This document shows, one piece after another, positions 9,092 through 21,426 of a stretch of 64,000 bases of DNA. Source of the DNA: Lepidostoma basale. Taxonomy: Eukaryota > Arthropoda > Insecta > Trichoptera > Lepidostomatidae. Position numbers and translations under genes: made by a program. The notes below the pieces were generated by a model. The model was not told where the DNA came from. It made no database searches and saw only the letters and a list, made by a program, of their open reading frames with translations. Each line of letters begins with the position of its first letter. Position 1 is the stretch's first letter. The stretch is taken from assembly GCA_022606425.2 (NCBI GenBank), contig JAHDVF020001336.1:992001-1056000 (forward strand). Direction: 5' to 3'.

Positions 9092-12000
9092 ATGATTTAT
9101 AACGTAGTAAATGGCCTTTCGAAATGCTGTAATTGTACATTCAATAAAATATCTGGAAGAAGATTTAAGAGTGTTGTAAATAGTGAAAGAGCAAAAGAAA
9201 AATGGAAAACGGTAGTAGGATTAGAAGTACATGCACAAATTTCATCCAATTCGAAACTTTTCTCAGGAGCAAAGTCAGATTTCGGTGCTCTAGTCAATAA
9301 CTGCGTTTCCACATTTGACGCTGCTATTCCCGGCACCTTACCTGTCCTAAACAGGCGCTGTGTTGAGGCAGCTGTGCTAGCAGCCACTGCCTTCAACTGT
9401 AGCATCAACAAAATATCAACGTTCGATCGAAAACATTACTTTTATGCAGACTTACCAGCCGGCTACCAAATTACTCAACAGCGTGCCCCCATAGCACAAA
9501 ATGGACAATTGGACTTCTTAGTAAGTTACATACCCTTTTCGGGTGTTTTCTTAAAAAAAAATTCATTAAGTTTTATTCTACTTATTTTTCTATTAGCTCC
9601 AAACGCCTTTAGCAGCTCACTGCCATAATCTAGTTATGCCACCAGAAATGGTGGCTAATTGTTGAAACCTGTCAGAGTTTAATGAAAAATAATTTGAATA
9701 AATTGTATTCAGATTTATTCTTCTTTATCAACAATGCACTTCTGCCATGGTATTACATTAACCAACATTATTAAATATTAATGATGGTATAATGTTAATA
9801 AATAATTTAAAATTTATGAATTAATCCACCGTACTCCATCTCCTACATCCATACTCATAAACCAAAAAACATTGAAAATAAACTTTAGTTTTCTAGATGT
9901 TTTATTATATTTTATGGGAATGACAGGTTTCACCCTTTTAAGGCTTTATCAAATGTCAATTGATAATGCCTTAGAAGGGCGAAACATGTCATTTCCATAA
10001 AATATAATAAAACTTCTAGAAAACTGATGTGTTCATTCGTATTAATTATTTAATATGGAGTTTTACATCATTGTTCAAGAAACAATAAATAAATTAAAAA
10101 TAAAGTTCGAATAACATTACATTTTCATAACCCTTTTTGCACTTTTCACAGACATGTTTCACAGACATGTTTCGGGAAGCGGACATCTAAGATGAAACAT
10201 TGTTCCATATCATTTAAATGTTAAATATATTTTCATTGTAATATTTTCAAGGTCTTGTAAAATATGTCCACTCCTTTGTTATTCCAATATTTCATTAAAT
10301 ATTCAATGCAAATTTCTGTGTCATGACCCAAGAGTTCTTCTACCAAGTTATTTGCTGTTTAAACTTACTCACATATTTTCTTCTAAAGGTATTCACGGCA
10401 GGATCAAACAAGAAACCTTACAGAAAGGTGTCCGCCATCAAGCAGATCCAGCTGGAACAAGACAGCGGCAAGTCTCTGCACGATGTGGAACTCCATCGCT
10501 CATTGGTAGACCTCAACAGGGCCGGCAGTCCACTCATTGAAATTGTCTTTGAACCGGATTTGGAGGTTAATGCAAATTTATTTACTAATTCTTAAGTTCC
10601 TAGGCATATTTGTATCTCATGCTAGCTTATTTAAGCATATTTCGGAGATCTTTGCAGTCTGCATCTTCAAGGTAATAATGGACTCTTCTTCTTCCTAGCC
10701 ATCTCTCCACTGCTGGATGTAGGCCTCTTCAAATATTCTCCATTTTCCTCTATCCCGTACCACTCATCCACCGTCTTCCCCCAACTGGGATCATATCATC
10801 AGCACATCTTTTTTGGGGGTGACCAATACTCTTTTTTCCCTCCCATGGTCTGCACATCAATATTTTGGGTGCCCATCTCTCTGTTTCCTGTCTGGCAACA
10901 TGTCCTGCCCATTTCCACTTCAGTTTGGCAACACTTTCCATCGCATCGACAAGCTTTGTCCGGCTTTTGATTTCGGTATTGAGTATTTTGTCCCCTAGAC
11001 TTATGCCAAGCATTTGTCTGTCTATAGCCCATTGTGCACATTATTGCAATAATGGACCTTATTGCATCAATTATTAGATTAACCATGAGATACATTAGTT
11101 TATCATAAACTTTTCGAATACTAAATCACGATATATCGTTGTTCCCAAAACTATTGAGAATTGCTAATAACAATCGTCGTTGCATAAAAGATGACTCATA
11201 AATTGTCAAAGTAAAATACTTTCTGTAGAATAATTAGTGCATCTTGCTTGCTAGAAAGAGATAATGCGCATCCGATAGACGGTCCACGCGTACCTTCTAG
11301 TCTTTATCGTGTATGTCATTATCAACAAATGGACATTGACACAAGTTGAAAAAATACTTTTACACAATAGAATTTTTAAACAAAAGATTAGTCTCACGGT
11401 TTTATGATTGTACGAAAGAAATGCCAAAATTATTTAAAAAGTAACGCATTAACTTTGTGCCCCGATACATAATCGTAGGCCAAAGCAGTTACAAACATGA
11501 ATTTTAATTTGTGACGGGTGAAGATCTTTACAAACAGAGAAATTTTGGTAATATTTATAATAGGGCAAGTACCTAAATAGCTAAAAAAAACACAATTGTA
11601 AGAATTGGGGTTAATTGCATTGAGAGAGATTTATTACTCTAAACCTATTGATTTAGCAGCGGAACAGTTCATATTTAAGACAAAAACAGATGGCCCTAGA
11701 CACACAAGTAAAAAACAAGTATTACACCATGCAATTTTTAATAAAAGATCCATCTCGCGGTTTTTATGATTGGATGGAAGAAATCCCAAAAATTATTCAA
11801 AATTTCCAAGTAGTTATAACGTTAATTCATATAATCAGAATTCTTACCTACATGTTTATAATTTATTTTTTTTTGTATTTAGCAATGTTCATCATCAAAC
11901 TGTATCTCTCTACTCATAAATGTAGGCCTCCTCCATCTGCTTTTATATCTGTCGATCCTTGGCAACACGCATCCATGTCGTACTGGCGATCTCTTTAATG

Positions 12001-15000
12001 GGGGGATGCTTCCATCGAAGTTGGGGATATCATGGGTTTCTGGTCACAGTTCTAGAAAGCCAGAAAAAGATGCGTTCTGTCCATCTATTGTCAGAGGTGC
12101 TAGCGACAAGGTCTGCCCAGCGCCATTTTAGCGTGGCCACTCTTCCGATGATGTCCAACACTCCTGTTCTGGCTTTAAAAGTGGTGTTTCTCATCCAGTC
12201 CGCTTATCAATATACATTTGTTATATTTTTAAACTTTTAATATGATTATATTTTGTCTTTTTTAGGATGGAGAGGAGGCAGCATCTTTAGTGAAGGAGTT
12301 GGTATTGATCTTGTCCCGCCTGGGCTGCTGCAGTGGCCGCATGCAGGAGGGAGCCCTCAGGGTGGACGCCAATGTCTCTGTTCATCTCCCCGGAGAACCC
12401 TACGGAACCCGCACCGAGGTTAATATATTTCAGGAACTATACTTTACCCTGAGTTATTAGCTACATATCATTAAAGGGCATAATATACAACCCAGGAATA
12501 TTAAAAGTACTTATGTTTCCCATAGCTATAGCATAGCAAGGGGGCATATCTTATTTTATGCCCCGAATTGCTGCACATAGGCGCTTTGAAGTTCTTCTGT
12601 ATTGAAAGTGATTCATCTTCTTAATTTTTTCATAGCTGCAAATAAATCACGTCGCAGTGCTCATCAGGCTGAATATTTTTTGTCAAAATAAAACTTGTCT
12701 AAAATTGCTGTGTTAGAAAAAAATTATGAATTATATCCTGCATCGATTGTGATAGTTTTTTCTTGAAGTTAAAACAGTTTTAAATTTTCTCGATGTGGCA
12801 ACTAAGATAGACCTCTTTAGATGCAGTTATAGCAAATTCTTGAATAGCATAACGATGGGATAACTGTCGTCACATTTCTATTCACATGGTTCTATGCATA
12901 TTTCCTATGATGTTATTTTTTTCCACCCTTTACATCTGTGATGATGTGATGAGCTATTCAACAATTCTTCGATTCTTCTTCTTCGATGTCCCTACAGCCC
13001 ATATCGAGCTTTAGCCTCCAGTATTCTTTGCCTCCAACTCCTCCGGTCCTCCGCTTCGACCCTCCAATCTGACACTCGTAACAATTTCGCCCCATCTCTC
13101 CCAACTTCATCCTCCCATCACAGCCTTGGTCGTCCAATTGGTCTTCTACCACCTGGGTGCCAATCCAGCAATCTTTTTGAGGTTCGCGATGACGGCATCC
13201 TCTGCACGTGACCGGCCCATCTCAGTCTATTCAGTCTGACCTGGGTGGAGAGACTGGGAGCTTTGTAAATATGGTACAGCTCGTCATTATGCCGCACTCT
13301 CCAGCCTTCACCGTCATTCACAGGTCCCAGAATTCTGCGCAGCACCCTTCTCTCAAAAGTATCCAGTCGCTCTGCGGATTTCGTTGTCATTGTCCACGGC
13401 TCACATCCATAGGTCACTACTGTTCGGATGATTGTTTTATACAGGATGATTTTGGTTTTCCAGTGTACGTTTCTTGATTTGAGCGCTGGTAGTAGAGAGA
13501 AGAAACAATATAATAATTTAATAAATAGAGTTTATGCTGAACTTGGTGAAACTGTGAATTGATTTTCTTCCAGGTTAAGAACATAGGGTCTATGCGTGGC
13601 GTAGCTGGCGCTATAAAGTACGAGGCTAATAGACAGATTGCTCTTCTGGAAGCTGGAGGGAAAGTCACTAACCTCACTATGGCCTGGGATGCTGATCTCA
13701 AGATTACCCTCCCCATGAGAGACAAAGAAATTCAACAGGACTATAGGTATGCTCATTATCCTCGGCTGTGCTAGAGGGTGTTGGTCTTTTTGTCCCTGAT
13801 AGATTTCTCCGACAGCGACAGCACAGATTGTTTTACCTACCAGCCACCAGAACCAATCTGCCTCTGGTGATATCGGTGGGAAGAGCAATTAGTCAGCTGA
13901 ACGCGGTCTCCTCGGAGATCGACATCTTTCATATTAGTGAAGGTACGTTCAGGGGACAAATACTTTTGACCTTAGAAAGTATCTTGTCTTTCTAATGTCG
14001 AACCATCTCTAATGTGTTCCTGGTATTATGTTGTATTTTTATAATATTTTACGTGTTCTCAAGAGATGTCTTAAACATTTAGCTTTTTGTAATATCTTTT
14101 GAGTTAATATACTGATTTGATTTGATTATAATGCTGTACACTAATCGAGGCAAGACATTAAAAAAGGCATCAAACGAACAACACCCGCGACAATATGTCC
14201 ACGCGGTACCAAAAACTAAAACTTCTTATGGAAAAAGACATTATTACATTTTTTGCATAATGAGAAAAACAGATTGTAAAAAAAATGGTCCCTTAACAAG
14301 TGACATTTCGCATAACGAGTGACGCAGAGAGGAGAAGTCTCATCTTCACATCAACGAGATTGTGTCTTTGGCCAATACCATAAGACTATAGGTGGAAAAC
14401 AACAATATTGATAAGCTTGTGAAAAAGCACAGTCATGAGCAGACCACTGAAGAGGAGAGACATGGAGTTGCATTGTGTTTCACAGCAAGAAGTTATGGAG
14501 GAGAGTTTGTTAGTGAAAGAGGAGAAAGCAGCAGAGCAAAAATCTTCTGGCTTTATAAGAGAAATGCTGAAAGCATGGGATATTGTTGCATCATACATTG
14601 AGAAGCAATACCCTAACAAGGAGGTGGCTATGCATTCTACAAATTTATTCAATGATAATGCTGTGACACATTTTAAACAAATTTTTAACCGCAGGCAAAA
14701 CAAATGTCTGTAGACAGCTTTCTAGTAAAAAATAAATTCATTAGTAAATGACGAATTTTTATGAATTAAAACACTGTATTTTCCACTTTTGAGTTTATTT
14801 TCTCGACATGTTTCGAAGGCTTACACCTTCATCATCGGGAGAATGATATAAACTAACCAAAATTATTACAAACTGAGTGCAAGAACCTAGAATTATAATA
14901 TAACATGTGTTAGTTAACTTAGCTAGTACTAGGGAGATAACAATAGACATATCAATGGGTTAAATTTTGAAAGGATTTTTAGATGGAAGTATTGAGGGTG

Positions 15001-15985
15001 TTTTATTGCTCTAAAGCTATTGATTAAGTAAGGGGACAGTTTATATTTTAAAACAAAACCAATGGACATTAACACAAGTTAGAAAAATAATACTTTTGCA
15101 ATACTTTTGCACAATGACAAAATTATTTAAAAAGTAACACATTAACTTTGTGCCCCTACACATTCACGAAGCCAAAAGCAGTTACAAACATAAATTTAAT
15201 TTGTGATGGGTGAAGATTGAGACAATGACAAACAGAGAAATTTAGTAAATGGTCAATAAATAAATAATTGTTTTTAAACATTTCTATGATAATACTGCCT
15301 TATCATTAAAATTCATGTTTTTTTTTGTAGATACATGCCAGAACCTAACCTCCCGCCACTTGTATTAAATATGACTGATGTTGAGGATCCCGATTTGGTC
15401 TGCGTTCCAAAAATTCAAAAATCTCTACCCGAACTTCCAGAAGAAACGAGACAAAGGCTTATGTCACAATATCAACTGACTCCGGAACAAGCTATCCAGA
15501 TTGTTAATGAACCCAAATTATTAAATTATTTCACTGAAATCCTTTCAAACGATCAAAGGAAGGCTCGATCAGTTGTTACCATCCTCACCAATGACTTTTT
15601 AACATCTCTTAATAAGAATAAAATAGAACTTGATTGTTGTGAAATATCTTCAGAGCATCTAGGTGAACTTATCGACCTTATTGAAACTGGACAAATAAAC
15701 CTTGTGACGGGTAGGAAGGTAATTGATTTATTGGTAGAAGGGAGCAATGATTCTCCTTTAGAAATTATCACTTCTAAAAATTGGGGTCTTATTACAGACG
15801 ATGCCGAAATAGAGAAAATCATTTGTAAAGTGATTGGAGAGAATCCAGATATGTTAGATTTGTACAAAGAAGGAAAAACAAAGATTTTCAAAGGATTTCT
15901 AGGATTAGTTGCAAAAGAAACTAAAGGAAAATCTAATATGATAGTAGTTTCCAAAATATTAGAAATAGTATTGAAAAGAAGTTAA
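9092..15985 (+). CDS. GatB: Glutamyl-tRNA(Gln) amidotransferase subunit B, mitochondrial (GatB), complete
   Basis: Five exons (9092-9520, 10389-10565, 12266-12418, 13574-13746, 15331-15985) join in frame to give 528 aa. The basic N-terminus ([20 protein letters not shown]) fits a mitochondrial presequence. The conserved kinase-like GatB core starts at [18 protein letters not shown] and includes [27 protein letters not shown] and the family signature [13 protein letters not shown] (residues 184-196), then [30 protein letters not shown] and a C-terminal tail domain. Within the GatCAB complex it helps convert misacylated Glu-tRNA(Gln) to Gln-tRNA(Gln) in mitochondria. AATAAA follows at 15993-15998. 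The introns hold many LINE pieces; one begins about 15 bp after the exon 4 donor. Confidence 0.96.
9884..10028. repeat. Foldback repeat A, intact palindromic copy
   Basis: The left arm (TTTTCTAGATGTTTTATTAT onward) is the reverse complement of the right arm (ending ATAATAAAACTTCTAGAAAA), with its centre at about 9956. The right arm carries GATAATGCCTT, GGGCGAAACATGTCATT. Related copies lie at 3195-4175, 25570-25860 and 38340-38440. Confidence 0.75.
10691..11020 (-). mobile_element. RTE-like LINE ORF tail, antisense
   Basis: The reverse strand reads [19 protein letters not shown], then [15 protein letters not shown], the C-terminal signature of RTE-like ORFs, ending near a CTTCTTCTTCC tail. 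It is a 5'-truncated copy in a GatB intron. Confidence 0.7.
11325..11830 (+). repeat. Dispersed repeat H, two tandem diverged units
   Basis: The unit beginning ATGGACATTGACACAAGTTG (about 11325-11460) recurs at about 11690-11830 as ATGGCCCTAGACACACAAGT, and again at 14975-15250. The second unit keeps a short open frame ([19 protein letters not shown]). The family is not recognised; it may be part of an old DNA transposon. Confidence 0.5.
11930..12185 (-). mobile_element. RTE-like LINE 3' fragment, antisense
   Basis: A diverged copy of the piece at 566-795, including the CGCCATTTTAGCGTGGCCAC region that encodes the LKWRWAG motif on the reverse strand. It lies in the GatB intron before exon 3. 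Confidence 0.55.
12625..12740. repeat. Repeat shared with 35822-35960
   Basis: GCTGCAAATAAATCACGTCG and the following 90 bases match 35835-35950 closely. At the other copy the repeat begins TTAACCCTTTCATGGCCGC, which looks like another TTAA-type terminus. Confidence 0.5.
12958..13470 (-). mobile_element. RTE-like LINE ORF tail, antisense
   Basis: The reverse strand encodes [30 protein letters not shown] and [14 protein letters not shown], a typical C-terminal region after the reverse transcriptase domain, then continues after a frame break at about 13140. A plus-strand relic of the same tail lies at 46960-47098. Confidence 0.75.
13762..14130 (+). mobile_element. jockey/CR1-like LINE 3' end (family E)
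   Basis: The frame reads [20 protein letters not shown] and [11 protein letters not shown], then [15 protein letters not shown] and a stop, followed by a 3' UTR ending in a GATTTGATTTGATT tail. It starts about 15 bp after the donor of GatB exon 4. Other copies: 32230-32345, 40430-40830, 41440-41940, 52530-52800. Confidence 0.75.
14380..14735 (+). mobile_element. Tigger transposase C-terminal fragment
   Basis: The frame after 14435 reads [36 protein letters not shown] and [17 protein letters not shown], matching the usual C-terminal tail of Tigger proteins (acidic stretch, YxEKxxPNKxV, then FNDNxxxxF). The catalytic part is missing. Confidence 0.65.
14745..14880 (-). repeat. Dispersed repeat with hammerhead-like core
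   Basis: On the reverse strand it contains GATGATGAAGG, a short loop, then CCTTCGAAACATGTCGAG: complementary stem arms between a GATGA and a CGAAAC box. The same layout recurs at 51690-51735. It resembles the ends of Penelope-like elements. Confidence 0.45.
14975..15260 (+). repeat. Dispersed repeat H, third copy
   Basis: Contains ATGGACATTAACACAAGTTA and the shared downstream block TTTGTGCCCC found in the copy at 11325-11560. It lies just upstream of GatB exon 5. Confidence 0.5.
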
Positions 15986-16049
15986 ACTGTAGAATAAATG
16001 AAATTATAATATTTTATTTGAAATAAATCGTTTTTTTAGAATCTTTACT

Positions 16050-16480
16050 ATGTTTGTTATTCATTTCATTTCTCGGCGCTACATCCCGGTGTGGGACTTG
16101 GCCTCCTCCACTGACTTCTGTCTCTGGCCATCTCTCTCCATTCCCCAGCTCCTTCCATTTTCTCCCGATCTTGTTCCAAGCAATCCGCCCATCTTTTCCT
16201 TGGTCTGCCTCTTGGTCTCTTTTCGCGAGGCACCCATCTGTTGACACTTACAGAATCTCACTACTGTTTCCTGGTTAATTAGTTCTTCGAGTTCAAGGTT
16301 TCTTTTAATTCTGTAAGTCCCATCCTCCAGCGTGGGTCCAAAAATTTTTCTCAGTATTTTCCTTTCAAAAACTGCCAGCCTGCCTTCCTCTCTCTGCGTT
16401 AGAGACCATGTCTCACAGCCGTAGGTGACTACCGGTCTTATGATAGTCTTATATATTAAAAGTTTCGAAAAGATCTGTTT
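16050..16480 (-). mobile_element. RTE-like LINE ORF tail, antisense
   Basis: The reverse strand carries the tail pattern (a cell-wall-like REEGRLAVFERKILRKIFGP segment after a tyrosine-cysteine block) with frame breaks. It lies downstream of GatB. Confidence 0.6.
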
Positions 16481-16624
16481 GCTGCTAGAGGCGAATATTT
16501 AATTCTTCTAATTACTATGTTTGTTATTATTGAAATATATCTAAACACACATCACATATGCTATGTTGTTGTGGCGGTAGTCATCTACACATTTACATTT
16601 CACTTAATATGATTTTTTTTGTAA

Positions 16625-16770
16625 TATCATCATCATCATAAGCCATTAGTTGTCCAGTGTTGGATCAGACCATCTTGCTTGTGGTCTGCCCGGGTTTCTG
16701 TAGCCGGTTCTCGATCACCTTTCCTATCTCACAGACTGATGTTCAACATCCTCCTCTCCAATAGCAATAT
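16625..16770 (-). mobile_element. LINE 3' end, antisense
   Basis: Starts with an ATCATCATCATAAGCC tail followed by TTAGTTGTCCAGTGTTGGAT, the antisense of a common insect LINE 3' terminus. It ends at the target site of the R1 insertion. Confidence 0.45.
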
Positions 16771-16785
16771 TGTAAGGATTATTAT

Positions 16786-19700
16786 TATTTTTTTTTTTTA
16801 ATAGGAACATAGAAGTTCCCGCCACATACCCGAGGCTGTTATAGGGCGTAGCGGCGCCCTTTTATCAGCCTCGCTCGTACACTCCCTGGGCCTGTCCCCG
16901 GTCCATCCGGGACTTACATTTAAATACGGCAACAACAAGGGGGTGCCAGACCACATTTAATCTACTCAATTTCACTTCTATGCTCCGCTGTACTTTATTG
17001 AATAAATAAATAAGCATAATATATAATACATGAACATTTCATAAAAGATAAAATATACACCGCAGGAATATACAGCGGGAAGAACAGGAGAGGCAGAAGA
17101 GACAAATGCGGGATGGGGAAAAAAAATAATAATAATAATAACGTAGAGTACAGTTTTTGGCATGTAGGACAAAGGACGAGGTTTAGGAAGCATTTCATAA
17201 TATTAAATAAATAAATAAAACCACTGCACAAATTATTATTATGGCCAACAGGGAGAGGAACGAGACCCGTCACAGAGGGGCAACCTCCCTCTCCCAGCTG
17301 GAAAACAGCGCACCCTCAGAGGGCAAGAAACAGCACAAATTCCGGTGAATTCCGGTGGGGTAGACAACCGTAAAAACCCCTCTATCCAGGAGCAGTAGCC
17401 CCAGCATCCTTATATACTTGGAGGCCGGCTAAGTGTCGGCCTCGGCAAATGCATTAATCCACGCTCTCACGAATACTTTCAAACACCCAAAGTTATGTTG
17501 ACTCTCCGTCAGATCTGAGTTCCAGACCGGGCGGACAGCCACTTTTACATCATCTATCATCCGATTCCGCGCGCTCACCAGGGAACTACACTCCCAGAGG
17601 ATGTGGAAGGCCGTCTGGGGCCCCCCGCCGCACGTACACTCCGGGTCCGGCACCAGACCAAAATCATGGAGCCTGGCACGGAAGTTTCCGTGGCCCGAGA
17701 GCATCTGCACAACGTGGTGATCCAAGGCGATCCACTCACTGCTCATCCTTCTTCTCAAGGAGGGAAAGAAAGAGTGGGTCCACCTCCCTCTGGGCGATTC
17801 GTCCCATCTCTTTTGCCAATCACACATGGAAGCCTCCCTTATCCTTCCGCGCAAGGCTGTAAGTCCGTCCTCCTCAGGGTCAAGAGTGAGGCCCAGATGG
17901 GTCACCCTCTCGCCCCGCTTGAGGCGTCTCCTGGCAACCGCCTCCAGCACCTCCAGATCGGCAGGGAGAACCCCTCCAATTACCGGAAGCGCCACTGAGG
18001 CGGCAGTCCTGTAGGCACCGGTCAGAGCTAAGAGGGGCACGCGTTGGCCCCTCAGCAGTGCGGAGGACACCGTCCGAACCGCTAGACGACCCGACCACAC
18101 ACCCGCCGCGTACGTGATTCGGGGCACATACACGGCTTTGTATAGTAACCGAGTCGCCGGCGCCCGAAGGCCCCACGCCGCAGTGCTGAGGCGCCTAACC
18201 TGCATGAACAGATTCGCGGACCCCTCAGATACCGCCTTTACATGCCCCAGGAATGAGAGCGACATGTCGACCTGAACACCTAGGTACTTGAGCGAACTCT
18301 TGAACCTGATGCCAGATTCATTCATCCGTATAGTCGGGTTTCTGTTACGGCTTAGATTCCCACGGAGAAGCATGGCGGACGTCTTGGCAGGGGAGAAGGA
18401 AAGCTTGTTTCGTTCGCCCCACGCCGCAATCATCCTCAAGCATTCATTTGAGACCATTTCAAGTTCATTCCGGCTCTTTCCGCACACAAGGAGGAGCGCG
18501 TCGTCGGCATACGCGACCACAGTGCTAGTTCCCGGTAACGGTAAGCGGAGGACGTCGTCGAATAGGACGTTCCAGAGGGTCGGCCCAAGGACCGAGCCCT
18601 GAGGGCATCCCATCGTCGACTCTCTCTCTACTCGAGTTTCTCCGTGGATGATTTCAACTCTCCTGTCTTTGAAGTAGTCGGAAATTATATTAAACAATTC
18701 TCGAGGGCATCCTCGGCTGCGTAGCTTCGAAAGTATCATGGGCCACCAGGCGTTGTCAAACGCGCCGCTTATATCGAGAAACACACCCACCGCGTACTTG
18801 TTATCCCCTCGAGCAGAGTCACTTACCCAATCCAGCGCGTATTTAATGGCATCCTCAGTGGAGCGTCCTCTGACAAATCCAAACTGCCTAGGGCATGGGG
18901 GGGAAAGGGCGGCATCGAGTCTGCTGCGCACCAGCTTTTCCAGGACCTTGCCAAAGATTGGAAGGAGCGTAATCGGCCGGTACGCACCAGGATCGGCGCG
19001 AGGTTTATCTCCTGGTTTGGGAATGACTCTGATCGATCCCATCTTCCAGTCGGTAGGGAAGACTCCCCTCCTCAAGCATGACTGCATGATCAGGGTCATC
19101 TCCTCACCGGCAAATTGCCAGACTTTTTTTAACAATCACGCCGGTGACTCTATCAACGCCTGGTGACTTAGCAGGGCCCAGACCCTTCACTATGACATCC
19201 AATTCAGCTTTGGTGATTTGTGCGACAGGCTGTCTGCCCCGGATATCCCGAGGGGGGATACGACAGAGGGCGCGAATCTGCTGATGATGAGCACCCTCGC
19301 CCTCCGTCGACTCCAGGGGAGCCAGCCTGTTCAGTAGCGCCATCAGAGTTTCCGAGATGCCCACGGTCTCCACCCCTCCACCCGCAATGATAGTGGAGAG
19401 GCAGCCACCGCAGGGATCTTTTGCCTTGCCGATGACACCACCGAGTGTCCAGGGGTTGGCGTTCCCGACCTCTGTGACCCAGCCCCGCCAGGAAGAGGCC
19501 TTGGCCTGCCGGATGGTCTTAGAGTATGCTCCCCTGGCAGTCCGGAGTTCGCCAAGGAGCGCTTCCTCTCTCCGGGAAGAGAGACCGCCCTTCCTGGCCC
19601 CCCCAGCCCGCCTGTAGGCACGTCTGTAAGCCCTCCTGGCCTCCGTGCAGTCGGTGTTCCACCAGGCTGAACGGTGGCCGCCTCCCGGCGCGGTGCGACC

Positions 19701-20236
19701 GAGCGCGCGATCCGACGCCCTAACCACTGCACGGCTGAAGTGATTTCCCAAATTATCCGGATCCTCCGACGCGATCCTCCTCAAGTCACTCAACTCGTCT
19801 TTCAAAACGTCGCCGAAACGGTCCCAATCTGCCCGAGAGGTCCGGAACCGCCACTGACCCCTGGCCACCGGCCGCACCGTTCCCCCGACCGAAAAGGTAA
19901 TGAGACGATGATCACTGAGAACATCGCATTCATGAACCGTCCAGCCGGAGATCCGGGGGTACACCGAACCAGAACAGAGGGTGACGTCAATGCAGCTCTC
20001 TCCGCAGGGCCCAGCAAAGGTAGGGAGCTGACCTGGTAGGTTAAGGACGTGTAGCCCTGAAGAGGCCACAAATTCCTCGACCATTTCAGTCCGATCCCTC
20101 CTCGAGTGGGACCTTGTGGTGTCATGCCACAGGGAAGAGTGCGCATTGAAGTTACACGGGTCCTACCACCTATTATCACGGGTCGATCCCCAGCTCTCTC
20201 AAGCACCCGCTCAAGCGCGCTGATATGGGGCTGATA
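16786..20236 (-). mobile_element. R1-clade non-LTR retrotransposon, 5'-truncated, one main frameshift
   Basis: A 15-bp target duplication TGTAAGGATTATTAT flanks it (16771-16785 and 20237-20251). The element is on the minus strand with its A-rich 3' end at 16786. The 5' part (from 20236) begins inside the endonuclease domain and retains the SDHRLITF motif; a local frame break lies near 20160. The ORF runs 20084-19104, then shifts frame at a T7 run (19124-19130) into 19135-17429. That second part holds the reverse transcriptase (GAYRPITLLPIFGK, then VVAYADDALLLV with the catalytic YADD box) and a C-terminal CCHC knuckle (CTCGGGPQTAFHILWEC). The GC content is far above its surroundings. It is not in rDNA. 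Confidence 0.92.
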
Positions 20237-20251
20237 TGTAAGGATTATTAT

Positions 20252-21150
20252 GAATTTCCCCCTGCTTGGTCGGGGGTTCTATCATGGCAGTGGATTGCGT
20301 AGTCAGAGAAATTGTAGTGGTAATTTTTCTTCAGCCAAGTCTCCGTTACTAGGAAGACATCTCAGTTGGAAATAAATAATCGCATGATCTCCAGGTGGTA
20401 GATTTTCAAAGAGGGTCATATGATTCAGTGCGGGTGATCAGATCTAGGTAAGGTGGAGCGGTAGAATTGCTCCAACAGCATGGTTATTATTCCCTGTAGA
20501 AATGCCTGGGTGTGGGGAGATTGGTGCGGGGCAGCCAAGGCAATTTGGGAATGAGGGTGTGTTACAAATTGTGGTAGACATTAATGTAATATAAGTGCCA
20601 GTAATGAGGGACAGGGCAAGTCCAGGAGAGACGGAATGTTGTTGTTTCTGTGATGAAGAATTGAGTATTTACTTGGATCGGGTCGATGTCATCAATTCTG
20701 TCTGGCCATTATTGCCGTGGTAGGGCGTTTTTTATACCGAACTGTAGGGGTTGGGCGGTTTTATGTGGGATGGGGAGGTAAGAGGGGCACTTTCGGCTTT
20801 CCTTAAACTTTGCGGGGGTGGGGGGGGGGGACGACTACGCAGAGGGCGTACCTTGCGGGAATATTACTAGGCTTGCGGAACTTGGTGTGTAATTTTGTTG
20901 TATAAACAGTTGCCGCATCTCGCGACGTGTAGTATTAGGAGGCTTAGTGGCCGAATGCTTGGCAGCGGACACATTGCCTTGTCGCCGTTTCGGAGTTGGA
21001 GCTAAATAATTCTCAGCTGGAGGGAGAAGGGCCGTCATTGATATCGGTGCTGGGAGGAGACGTGATCCGGCAGGTCCGTGAGGATCTGTCGGTTATCCTG
21101 GAGGCTTATTGCTACGATGGCTTCGCTGTGAAATTTATTACGCAAAATCG
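20252..21150 (-). mobile_element. Probable jockey-type LINE ORF1 (gag) remnant, antisense
   Basis: This GC-richer block has broken frames on the reverse strand. One contains RQCVRCQAFGH near 20955-20985, a gag zinc-knuckle pattern of jockey/R1 LINEs, followed by a Pro-rich stretch. The R1 element inserted at its edge. Boundaries are uncertain. Confidence 0.45.
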
Positions 21151-21426
21151 TATGAAGCATAACGGTGGTGCCATAATTCAACAATAAAAATCGATTTATT
21201 GTCTATGGATAAGAACTGACACAATAAATATTACCTAGCAACCCGGCAACTCGCGACTGTCATTTGTCGTGTTTTCTTGGCCTTTTGACACATTTATACA
21301 AAATTGATACCGGTAGTACTAATTGTGTAACATTTCGGTTCGTATCAACAACCAGTTAAGCGCAGGGTAAAGTAGTTCTGTTCAAAGCGTATTAAATTAG
21401 ATGTGCCTTTAAGTTAAAATTTCGTA
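21151..21426 (+). promoter_or_regulatory. ERMP1 upstream region and 5' UTR
   Basis: 276 bp between the gag remnant and the ERMP1 start codon. A less AT-rich patch lies near 21232-21270. No TATA box is clear. The promoter must be here or within the flanking repeat. Confidence 0.35.

Noticed and set aside
17603..19166. Plus-strand frames of 100-140 codons
   Set aside because: They are antisense to the R1 reverse transcriptase, which shows clear motifs on the minus strand.
19343..20039. Several GC-rich open frames on both strands
   Set aside because: They are shadows of the R1 endonuclease/RT frame in GC-rich sequence.
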